Source: CAYVBE01 sp964448935 (GTDB lineage Bacteria; Planctomycetota; Brocadiia; SM23-32). From it: a stretch of DNA of 11,909 nucleotides. The stretch's first letter is position 1. Each line of letters starts with the position of its first letter. Positions 1 through 5,071 of this stretch are shown in pieces. Location of the stretch: the NCBI GenBank assembly GCA_964448935.1, contig CAYVBE010000134.1, forward strand, positions 1 to 11,909, given 5' to 3'. Below the pieces are notes generated by a model that saw nothing but the letters and a program-made list of their open reading frames with translations, was not told where the DNA came from and ran no database searches. Position numbers and translations under genes: made by a program.

Positions 1-687
1 CGTGTCGTGTGTGTGCACGGGTTCCCATGTGCGTATTCCTTGCGGAAAGCGACCCACTAGTTTCCGAGCCAATCGCGTGGCCAGCAAGCTTGAACTCCTG
101 GGCAGTTCAATCAAGTCTGCTTGGCGCCGGGCCACGGCCTCGACAGTCTGTGGTTCGATGCGTCGAACGCGACTGACTTCCTCGTCCTGCCACTGTTTTA
201 CCTGTCTCCTATGCGGCCGTGCGCTGATGTGCCTAAGCGCCGCCTGTAGGGAATCGTGCCTCCTGCTGCGGTTCATTATGTACCGGAGGTATGCAAACTT
301 ATGGTACAACACACTCTTGCGGAGACGCTCCGTTCGGTTGAAGGGCAGATACGACGGCCGGTTGAAGTCAAACGGCAGCCCCACGGCGGATCGGCTGATA
401 TCTTCCAGCATCAGATGGAAACTGTCGTCATCCAACTTACCATGGTGCCGTACTTCGACCCGCTTACCCCCAAGCTGGACGGCACCCACGGAATTCCCGA
501 AGTTCAAGCTCAATTCGGTTCCCGAAGGTCCCCGGCTACACACATAATCCGGGAGGTTGTTTGCCGCGGTTTCCGCCGCCTCTGCCGTATCGAATGTGAC
601 CCGATAGTCCCGGTTGCCCTGCAGGACGGGACTATCCCCAACAGGAGCTACCCACCCCTCCCCGCTTCTGTGTTCATAAATACGCAT
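1..687 (-). CDS. DUF2357/McrC-type restriction partner, 3' end outside the window
   Basis: Reverse-strand translation from the ATG at 687 stays open for 229 codons and runs off the window at position 1. Only the N-terminal part is visible. It shows a beta-rich start (about residues 1-85), then the pattern I recognise as DUF2357: a D-D-x-F-H-L-M-L-E-D-I-S stretch near residues 85-97, a helical F-A-Y-L-R-Y segment near 131-136, and an I-S-A-R-P-H-R-R segment near 153-160. In the known family, DUF2357 proteins pair with McrB-like NTPases and end in a PD-(D/E)XK nuclease domain. That domain would lie beyond the window and is not seen. The gene begins 3 nt after the stop codon of the McrB-like gene, so the two are almost certainly co-transcribed and translationally coupled. 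Likely role: the nuclease or adaptor half of a modification-dependent restriction complex in the cytoplasm. The frame is real with high probability; the family call is by motif memory only. Confidence 0.75.
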   Translation of the reverse strand, partial: MRIYEHRSGEGWVAPVGDSPVLQGNRDYRVTFDTAEAAETAANNLPDYVCSRGPSGTELSLNFGNSVGAVQLGGKRVEVRHHGKLDDDSFHLMLEDISRSAVGLPFDFNRPSYLPFNRTERLRKSVLYHKFAYLRYIMNRSRRHDSLQAALRHISARPHRRQVKQWQDEEVSRVRRIEPQTVEAVARRQADLIELPRSSSLLATRLARKLVGRFPQGIRTWEPVHTHDT

Positions 688-690
688 TGG

Positions 691-3153
691 TTAACCGATG
701 AAACTCGCAAAACCTTCCGTCTTCAACCGGTCGAGCATCTTCTGGACCTTTGCGGCAGATCGGGGTAGTTGTGCCGCTTTCCAGCCTTCTTCCACCTCAC
801 ACCATAGTCGGTTGCAGTCCAAGCGAACCGCGTTCCGGTCGGGAACAATCTCACTCGTATCTCTGGATGTCAACATCGTCGTGCCGTCTATGCAGTAACG
901 CAGCAACCGGGCGAGCGGCAGCTCAATCTGATTCACTGTGCCATGGAACTTTGGCAACACCTTCTGGCTGATCTGCAGGTCAAGAGCAGTTTTCAGCGTC
1001 TCTTCCGTATCGCCCACGTAACGCGCTGCATTGAGGATGTACGCTGCCATTTCGAACGCCACGCGATAGCCAAAGTGGTGCCCAGTCCCCTGCAGAAGTT
1101 CGTGGATACGCTGGATCCTGTCGCTTATCCCTGAGTATCTGTCCTGCAAGTCCTCCCAGTGAGCCTGAGAGGCCAGCTCCCAGGTGTCCAGTTGAAAGTC
1201 GCACGTGTCGTCCAGGCGGAACTGCGTTTTGTCGTCACCCGCGCCCGTCAGGTCAACGAAACTGAACTCTATCGTGTTCGCACGGTCGAGGACTTTTGGA
1301 CTGAACATGTAAGTCGTCTCGTCTACATTCACCGTCCCTGTGAAATACACGTTGCGCGGAATTCGCAGTTGCCGCGGCACAAGCAGCCGGTTGCCTTCGG
1401 AATCCAGGACGTGCAGCGACTCCTCTCCCTCCTTCCGGACGCAATTGTGCAGGTCAACTTTTTCCGGTTCCTCTTCCGCACCAAGACAACTCTCAAGGCA
1501 ACTCAGAAAGTCTGAAAAGTAGTATTCCACCTTGGAGAGGTTCATTTCATCCAAAATGGCAAAATATGGCGAGGCCAAGTCATCCTGCGCTCGCAGTAGC
1601 AACCTGAGCAGCCGGGCACCTTCGTAGCGTTCGGTGATAACGTTGTGGAAGCCCAACAGGCCTTTGTTATCCATCCAGTCCGGCCGCACGGGCACAAAAG
1701 CCCAACGTCGCTCGTCTGCTTGCTCACCACCGGCAAAGTACCTCGCCACAAGCTGCGCCAGCTTTGTCTTGCCGGTGCCGGAAAGGCCCGTGAGAATGAC
1801 GAACGGCTTGGTCTTAAGGGAAAGCAGGTAGTTTGTGAGCATCTCCGTGGGAAAGCGAAAGCCGGCACGAGATACGTAGTCGTACACGCTGACATCTGTT
1901 GGTGGACGCGGCGGGCGAACACCGCCCAAATCGGGGGTTTCGGAGGTAATGACCTGCTTAATGGGTTCTTCTCTCTCGGCCGCCCAGACCAGGCTGTGTG
2001 CATCAATCATATCCGCCAGGCCATAGCCCCTAAGTTGAGCGTAAGCGAGTAGGAAGCGGCAGAGGTTACAGAACTCGGGGTATTTTTCGTCGGGCGACTT
2101 TTTCGTCATGGGATAGCTGAGGCTCTCCATGAAACTCTGGAAATCCTTAGGCTTATAAATGGTGTACCTTTTCGGATCATAGCAAAACAGTAACAAAGCC
2201 GGCCAATTCACCGGAACGGCTCCGATGTTTTTCTTCCCATCAGGGAAAAGGCCCTCTTCGAAAAGCGCTTCGTAAAGATCCCGACAAGCGTCACGGAATG
2301 CCTTTGTCCTCTCGGATAACGGCTTGTCGTCCGTCAGTAAACGCCGTAGCATGCGCTGCACAACTTCCCTGTTCCCATGCTCCAAGAGCACGCAGAAATC
2401 GACAAGGTGAATGTATCCCTGGCCTCCAAGGAGATTGGTGAGCGAGGCGTTGACATCCTTCGCTTGGGATAGCAGGTGAAGCAACTCGCTGTGGCTCCCG
2501 GACCGCCCGTGGATGACACCCCGCAAAACTGGTCCGACCCTACGGGCGAGTTCCGCCTTGTAGGAATGCTCATCCGTCTTAACATGCCAACCGGGCGTTC
2601 CACCCTCCGGGTCCTCCTGAAATGCCTTCATCACGGCGTTGAGTAGATCGAAACGCACGTCTTGCCGTTCCGGGTCTTCGACCAGCATGCCCAGAACTTC
2701 TGCCTCTTCCATTGTGACAGCAGCGACTGTCCTTTGAGGCGACGCGATAATCTCGGCCCAAGGCATGACGGTGGCCAGTCTTTCACAGTGGATCAGGTTG
2801 TCGAGGAACGTGTGAGTCAGCTTCAGCTCTACGCGGAGCTTCTCTCCGGACTTCCTCTGAGCCCGATCAATCCAGTATTTCTCGTGTTCAGCGAAGTCCT
2901 CCATTACGGTCGGCCCGGCGGTCACTTTACAGGCGGCGCAGATTCCGGCGTTCTCCCCAGATCGCAATAGGTAGGCCGTATCGCCTGGCGAAATCTCGGT
3001 CCCGTGTTGGGGAACAGGCCAGCGGAGAACATCTTCCTGCTCGATGGCGCGGTCAAGGTCCCAGTGGTGGGAATTGCACTGCAATATCCAGGCTCGTGAG
3101 GCGTCAGCAGTACCGCGCGATTCCTCGGTCAGTGCGTCTTCCATATCCGACAT
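691..3153 (-). CDS. EVE domain-McrB-like AAA+ NTPase of a modification-dependent restriction system
   Basis: Residue numbers here count from the upstream in-frame ATG at 3168 (825 aa). The preferred start is Met6 at 3153, giving 820 aa, because GGAGG lies 8 nt upstream of it, while 3168 has no ribosome binding site. Residues 25-165 look like an EVE (PUA-like) domain: A-W-I-L-Q-C-N near 26-32, P-G-D near 61-63, a R-S-G-E-N-A-G-I segment near 69-76, and a closing S-P-Q-R-T segment. EVE domains bind modified bases, usually modified cytosine in DNA. Residues 165-430 are helical with no domain I can name. The AAA+ core follows: Walker A GLSGTGKT at 461-468, Walker B ILDEMN at 538-543, sensor-1 region GTVNVDETT at 611-619, and SPKVLDRAN at 623-631 carrying the likely arginine finger. 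McrB-type proteins form hexamers that drive a McrC nuclease; the next gene supplies that partner. The McrB signature NTADRS is replaced by NVDETT, so GTP preference cannot be assumed. Base composition is lower in G+C than in the sugar genes. Confidence 0.88.
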   Translation of the reverse strand: MSDMEDALTEESRGTADASRAWILQCNSHHWDLDRAIEQEDVLRWPVPQHGTEISPGDTAYLLRSGENAGICAACKVTAGPTVMEDFAEHEKYWIDRAQRKSGEKLRVELKLTHTFLDNLIHCERLATVMPWAEIIASPQRTVAAVTMEEAEVLGMLVEDPERQDVRFDLLNAVMKAFQEDPEGGTPGWHVKTDEHSYKAELARRVGPVLRGVIHGRSGSHSELLHLLSQAKDVNASLTNLLGGQGYIHLVDFCVLLEHGNREVVQRMLRRLLTDDKPLSERTKAFRDACRDLYEALFEEGLFPDGKKNIGAVPVNWPALLLFCYDPKRYTIYKPKDFQSFMESLSYPMTKKSPDEKYPEFCNLCRFLLAYAQLRGYGLADMIDAHSLVWAAEREEPIKQVITSETPDLGGVRPPRPPTDVSVYDYVSRAGFRFPTEMLTNYLLSLKTKPFVILTGLSGTGKTKLAQLVARYFAGGEQADERRWAFVPVRPDWMDNKGLLGFHNVITERYEGARLLRLLLRAQDDLASPYFAILDEMNLSKVEYYFSDFLSCLESCLGAEEEPEKVDLHNCVRKEGEESLHVLDSEGNRLLVPRQLRIPRNVYFTGTVNVDETTYMFSPKVLDRANTIEFSFVDLTGAGDDKTQFRLDDTCDFQLDTWELASQAHWEDLQDRYSGISDRIQRIHELLQGTGHHFGYRVAFEMAAYILNAARYVGDTEETLKTALDLQISQKVLPKFHGTVNQIELPLARLLRYCIDGTTMLTSRDTSEIVPDRNAVRLDCNRLWCEVEEGWKAAQLPRSAAKVQKMLDRLKTEGFASFIG

Positions 3154-3161
3154 ATCAATTG

Positions 3162-3166
3162 CCTCC
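3162..3166 (-). promoter_or_regulatory. Shine-Dalgarno that places the McrB-like start at 3153
   Basis: Reading the minus strand, GGAGG is formed by the last base of the upstream ATG (3168-3166) and the next bases. It sits 8 nt before the ATG at 3153, an ideal spacing. No comparable motif precedes the ATG at 3168. The longer start would add only Met-Glu-Ala-Ile-Asp. Confidence 0.6.
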
Positions 3167-3168
3167 AT

Positions 3169-3560
3169 GGACGGTAGTTGCCGAAACTATCAAGACGGTA
3201 TCAGAAAGACTTCGCACAGGCAACCGCCGTAACCAGAGCTTTGACAACCTTCATGCACCCGGACGGCCGTGCCACAGGAAGTCGGTCGGCATGACAGAGC
3301 TGCACATGCGGGGGCGCTGTCTCCGTAAGAGTATACGTCACCGTAATAACACAGCCTTGCTGCCTTCGTGAAGGCGCGGCCCGGCGGTAGGAACAGCCCT
3401 TGCCTTTGGTCTGCATGTCGACTCACATTCCCTGGCGGCAACGGCAAATGCCCCGCATCGCCAAAACGGTGCTCCTTGCCGCCGGCAACGGAAAGAAACT
3501 GATGTGTCGCACCCCACGCGCGTAATGGCCCGTGTCTAACAGAGTTCCCCAAGCCGTGCG
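3169..3560. other. Intergenic stretch upstream of the restriction genes, no convincing gene
   Basis: About 390 bases without a protein I can recognise. Minus-strand frames of 71 codons (3416-3201) and 120 codons (3552-3190) are open, but they overlap each other in different frames and show no domain. The 71-codon frame has only a weak AGGGA 10 nt before its start. The promoter of the restriction genes should lie here on the minus strand, but I found only weak matches (for example TATACT at about 3330-3335 without a good -35 partner). No tRNA, no CRISPR and no clear terminator were seen. Confidence 0.4.
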
Positions 3561-3582
3561 CAATTCCGGGCTGCGGTTTTGA
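3560..3582 (+). repeat. Copy 1 of a 23-nt imperfect direct repeat
   Basis: Begins GCAATTCCG and ends TTTTGA. It matches 3940-3962 at 19 of 23 positions, in the same orientation, 380 bp apart. The second copy lies in the putative transcript downstream of the consensus promoter. Function unknown. Confidence 0.6.
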
Positions 3583-3596
3583 GCGGCGGGGAAGTC

Positions 3597-3650
3597 ATCT
3601 CGCCCTTTGGGGTTTCGGTACTCTTGGCTTTCGAGGGACAACGGCGAGAT
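3597..3650. repeat. Inverted repeat, 8-bp perfect arms
   Basis: ATCTCGCC at 3597-3604 is the exact reverse complement of GGCGAGAT at 3643-3650, with 38 nt between them. Directly after it comes a second small hairpin, CGAGC (3662-3666 region) with GCTCG at 3674-3678. From memory, elements reading like 'gcgagattgcc ... cgtaatgacgacag' recur between genes in many draft genomes; I cannot verify that here. Confidence 0.5.
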
Positions 3651-3666
3651 TGCCTAACCCGCGAGC

Positions 3667-3678
3667 GGCGCGGGCTCG
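3667..3678 (+). repeat. 12-nt repeat GGCGCGGGCTCG, copy 1
   Basis: The identical 12-mer recurs at 3768-3779. Copy 2 forms the right arm of a hairpin with CCGCGCC just upstream (about 3754-3760), so the pair looks like two variants of one palindromic element. Confidence 0.5.
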
Positions 3679-3689
3679 TAATGACGACA

Positions 3690-3713
3690 GGCTTTCAGGC
3701 TTTAGGCTGTAGG
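3690..3713 (+). repeat. 7-bp tandem repeat cluster (xxAGGCT units), copy 1
   Basis: After GGCTT the sequence runs in 7-base steps: TCAGGCT, TTAGGCT, GTAGGGG, TCAGG. The same lead-in GGCTTTCAGGCT opens a second cluster at 4121-4152. Stepwise 7-mers suggest slippage or a spreading micro-repeat rather than coding DNA. Confidence 0.6.
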
Positions 3714-3725
3714 GGTCAGGTACGC

Positions 3726-3741
3726 AAACGACCCGACGGCA
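3726..3741 (+). repeat. 16-nt dispersed repeat, copy 1
   Basis: AAACGACCCGACGGCA occurs here and again, base for base, at 7744-7759 in the other large intergenic region, same strand, about 4 kb away with three genes between. A degenerate relative is seen at about 7453-7480. An exact 16-mer twice in 12 kb is not expected by chance. Confidence 0.75.
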
Positions 3742-3767
3742 ACGCCGAACTTGCCGCGCCCGTGAAC

Positions 3768-3779
3768 GGCGCGGGCTCG
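3768..3779 (+). repeat. 12-nt repeat GGCGCGGGCTCG, copy 2
   Basis: Identical to 3667-3678. Here GGCGCGG can pair with CCGCGCC immediately upstream across a 7-nt loop. Confidence 0.5.
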
Positions 3780-3780
3780 C

Positions 3781-3829
3781 GATCACATACGGGGCAGACG
3801 GTGCAGGCTCCAGATAACATACGGGGCAG
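3781..3829 (+). repeat. Two 17-nt direct repeats with a 32-bp period
   Basis: GAT-C-ACATACGGGGCAG at 3781-3797 and GAT-A-ACATACGGGGCAG at 3813-3829 differ at one base. The 32-bp spacing is close to three helical turns, so the two would face the same side of the DNA. They end about 50 bp upstream of the consensus promoter. They may be a duplicated binding site or a decayed tandem repeat; two units are too few to call a CRISPR array. Confidence 0.6.
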
Positions 3830-3876
3830 TGCTCTCTGCGCAAAAGTGCCGGTGCACGAGGAGGGGGTTTTGCCAC

Positions 3877-3905
3877 TTGACATGTTAACCCTACACATGT
3901 ATAAT
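3877..3905 (+). promoter_or_regulatory. Exact consensus sigma-70 promoter facing no gene
   Basis: TTGACA at 3877-3882, a 17-bp spacer, and TATAAT at 3900-3905: a full match to both hexamers at the optimal spacing. Transcription would start near 3912 on the plus strand. The hexamers overlap two ACATGT palindromes (3880-3885 and 3895-3900), possible repressor sites. Nothing coding lies ahead on the plus strand before the racemase, which is on the opposite strand. The only small frame, at 3918, is 14 codons with no ribosome binding site. Confidence 0.75.
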
Positions 3906-3939
3906 CACCTGCGTGTAATGGATTCTCCCGCAGCCGCCG

Positions 3940-3962
3940 GCAATTCCGAACTGTGGCTTTGA
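3940..3962 (+). repeat. Copy 2 of the 23-nt imperfect direct repeat
   Basis: Pairs with 3560-3582; the four differences are G/A, G/A, C/T and T/C, all transitions. Both copies are preceded by G+C-rich sequence. Confidence 0.6.
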
Positions 3963-4086
3963 AGGGCATGGAACGGACCGGTTGCTGAGGGCTGCTCAGG
4001 TCGGGAGATGTGCGAATTGCATGAATCTGACCGGGTGGACCGCTGAGACCTCTCGCCGAGGGGGTTCTGACAAAACAATACGGCAG

Positions 4087-4119
4087 GCCGTGAAGGAGAG
4101 CTGACGCACCCTTCACGGC
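4087..4119. terminator. 10-bp perfect hairpin, possible terminator
   Basis: GCCGTGAAGG (4087-4096) and CCTTCACGGC (4110-4119) pair perfectly across a 13-nt loop. On the plus strand it is followed by GGGCTTTC. On the minus strand a T-rich GTATTGTTTTG follows after a few bases. It could end the racemase transcript arriving from 4315, about 200 nt downstream of that stop codon, or the candidate RNA on the plus strand. The direction is undecided. Confidence 0.4.
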
Positions 4120-4120
4120 G

Positions 4121-4152
4121 GGCTTTCAGGCTGGAGGCTGGAGGCGGGTAGG
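4121..4152 (+). repeat. 7-bp tandem repeat cluster, copy 2
   Basis: GGCTT followed by 7-base steps TCAGGCT, GGAGGCT, GGAGGCG, GGTAGG. It shares its first 12 bases with the cluster at 3690 but has diverged in the later units, as expected from slippage. Confidence 0.6.
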
Positions 4153-4213
4153 AACGGCAACGACGCAACGTCGCGTCGCGGAGGTTTCCGTTGAGCCCCG
4201 GATGGCGCTGTTG

Positions 4214-4312
4214 TTCTCGGTGTTCTCTGTGCCCTCTGTGGCAAATGCCGTTCGTTTTGTCCCTGGACCTATGCGATCCGTTCTCTGCGTCTCCGCGCCT
4301 CTGCGGTGAGAA
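4214..4312 (+). repeat. CTCTGTG / CTCTGCG degenerate repeat cluster
   Basis: Two blocks of near-identical 8-10-base units. The first, at 4214-4244, uses TCTCGGTG, TCTCTGTG, CCTCTGTGG. The second, at 4281-4312, uses TCTCTGCG, TCTCCGCG, CCTCTGCGG. The second block ends 2 bp before the racemase stop codon on the opposite strand. A plus-strand frame through it (4191-4436) is a by-product. I recall similar strings between genes of many uncultured bacteria, but have no way to confirm this here. Confidence 0.6.
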
Positions 4313-4314
4313 CG

Positions 4315-4971
4315 TCAGGCGCCGGGCGGATCGGCTTGTTCGGGCGCTTTATCGTCCAGGATGTAGCGGACGATGGATGTGCAGTGGCAGTTCAGCGAGT
4401 CAACAAGCGGAACGGAGCGGGAGGCGCCCTTCATGAGAAGCGGCAGCTCGGTGCAGCCGAGAATGACGGCTTCCGCGCCGGCTTCCGCGAGGCGTTCAAC
4501 ATGCCCGGTGAGAAAGCGCCGTGGCTCCTCGCCGAACATACCACAGGACAGCTTGCTGTAGATCTGCTCCTGGATTTCGGCCTGGTCGTCGGCCGGTGGG
4601 ACGAGCACTTCCACGCCGTGCTCGGCCGCCAGTCGCCCCTTGATAAAGTCCTCTGTCATCGTGAACCGGGTGCCGAGGAGGCCGACGGTCCGCCATCCGC
4701 CCCGGTGCAGCGCCGAACCGATGGCATCGGCAATTTGAAGGACAGGCACCGAAAGCCCGGCCTGCAGGCGGTCGAACAGTTTGTGCGGCGTGTTGGCGCA
4801 CAGCGCGATGCCCTCGACGCCGATCTCCTGCAGTTCGATGGCCGCCCGCACGAGGATGTCGGCGATGGCGTCCCAGTCGTCGGCGCGCTGGAGGCGATGG
4901 ATCTCGTGCTGGTTCAGACTGGCGATTCGGAGCGGCGGATTCGTGTTGTCGCCGTGTCTTTCGTTCACCAG
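4315..4971 (-). CDS. Aspartate/glutamate racemase-family protein, N-terminus lost in the gap
   Basis: 218 residues are visible, ending at the TGA at 4315-4317; the start lies in the N run. The family fold has two half-domains, each with a catalytic cysteine. Both are present: CANT (visible Cys58) and GCTE (visible Cys173). Also typical are G-L-L-G-T-R-F-T-M-T near 97-106 and the late P-L-V-D-S segment. These enzymes invert amino-acid stereochemistry without a cofactor, usually aspartate or glutamate; the substrate here cannot be read. By comparison with the usual N-terminus (an I-G-L-I-G-G-M-S-type strand), about 20 residues are missing. The gene probably follows the GH94 gene in one transcript. 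A link to sugar use is not evident. Confidence 0.85.
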   Translation of the reverse strand: MVNERHGDNTNPPLRIASLNQHEIHRLQRADDWDAIADILVRAAIELQEIGVEGIALCANTPHKLFDRLQAGLSVPVLQIADAIGSALHRGGWRTVGLLGTRFTMTEDFIKGRLAAEHGVEVLVPPADDQAEIQEQIYSKLSCGMFGEEPRRFLTGHVERLAEAGAEAVILGCTELPLLMKGASRSVPLVDSLNCHCTSIVRYILDDKAPEQADPPGA

Positions 4972-5071
4972 NNNNNNNNNNNNNNNNNNNNNNNNNNNNN
5001 NNNNNNNNNNNNNNNNNNNNNNNNNNNNNNNNNNNNNNNNNNNNNNNNNNNNNNNNNNNNNNNNNNNNNNN
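4972..5071. other. Assembly gap of 100 N
   Basis: Exactly 100 undetermined bases, the conventional filler for a gap of unknown length. The true sequence must hold the end of the GH94 gene (probably 10-20 codons and a stop), any spacer, and about 20 codons of the racemase. Roughly 100 bp would be enough for this, but the length is not known. Frames read through it are not proteins. Confidence 0.98.

Larger units (their letters stand above)
3912..4119 (+). ncRNA. Candidate small RNA downstream of the consensus promoter
   Basis: Inferred transcript of about 210 nt, from the predicted start of the promoter at 3877-3905 to the end of a 10-bp hairpin (4087-4119). Internal pairing is possible: GACC...TGAG-ggctg-CTCA-GGTC around 3976-4001, and GCAATTC (3940-3946) with GAATTGC (4014-4020). 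Complementary 7-mers of this kind are expected by chance at this length, so the fold is not evidence in itself. No family (6S, tmRNA, SRP, RNase P) is recognised. The tract after the hairpin has only three T in a row, so the terminator is weak on this strand. The case rests mainly on the promoter and on the absence of a gene in front of it. Confidence 0.3.

Noticed and set aside
2..768. Plus-strand frames of 181 and 170 codons at the left edge
   Set aside because: They lie antisense to the DUF2357-type gene, which shows family motifs and tight coupling to its neighbour. The plus-strand translations are basic and low in structure, with no family resemblance.
3190..3552. Minus-strand open frames of 71 codons (3416-3201) and 120 codons (3552-3190) upstream of the McrB-like gene
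   Set aside because: They overlap each other in different frames, have weak or no ribosome binding sites and show no domain. The 71-codon frame has four Cys and lies 47 bp before the McrB-like gene, so it is worth a homology search, but I cannot support it as a gene.
3781..3829. Possible CRISPR array
   Set aside because: Only two 17-nt repeats with a 15-nt spacer and no cas genes; far below a credible array.
3918..3962. 14-codon plus-strand frame just after the consensus promoter, as a leader peptide
   Set aside because: There is no ribosome binding site and no regulatory or downstream gene for it to control. It could only be a leaderless frame, and I see no sign of that.
3595..4168. Frames of 173 and 87 codons (minus) and 127 codons (plus) across the repeat-rich region
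   Set aside because: They read through hairpins and tandem repeats, overlap one another and carry no domain. They are by-products of repeats with few stop codons.
4191..4436. 81-codon plus-strand frame rich in Cys, Leu and Ser
   Set aside because: It is the translation of the CTCTGTG/CTCTGCG repeat block and then runs antisense into the racemase gene.
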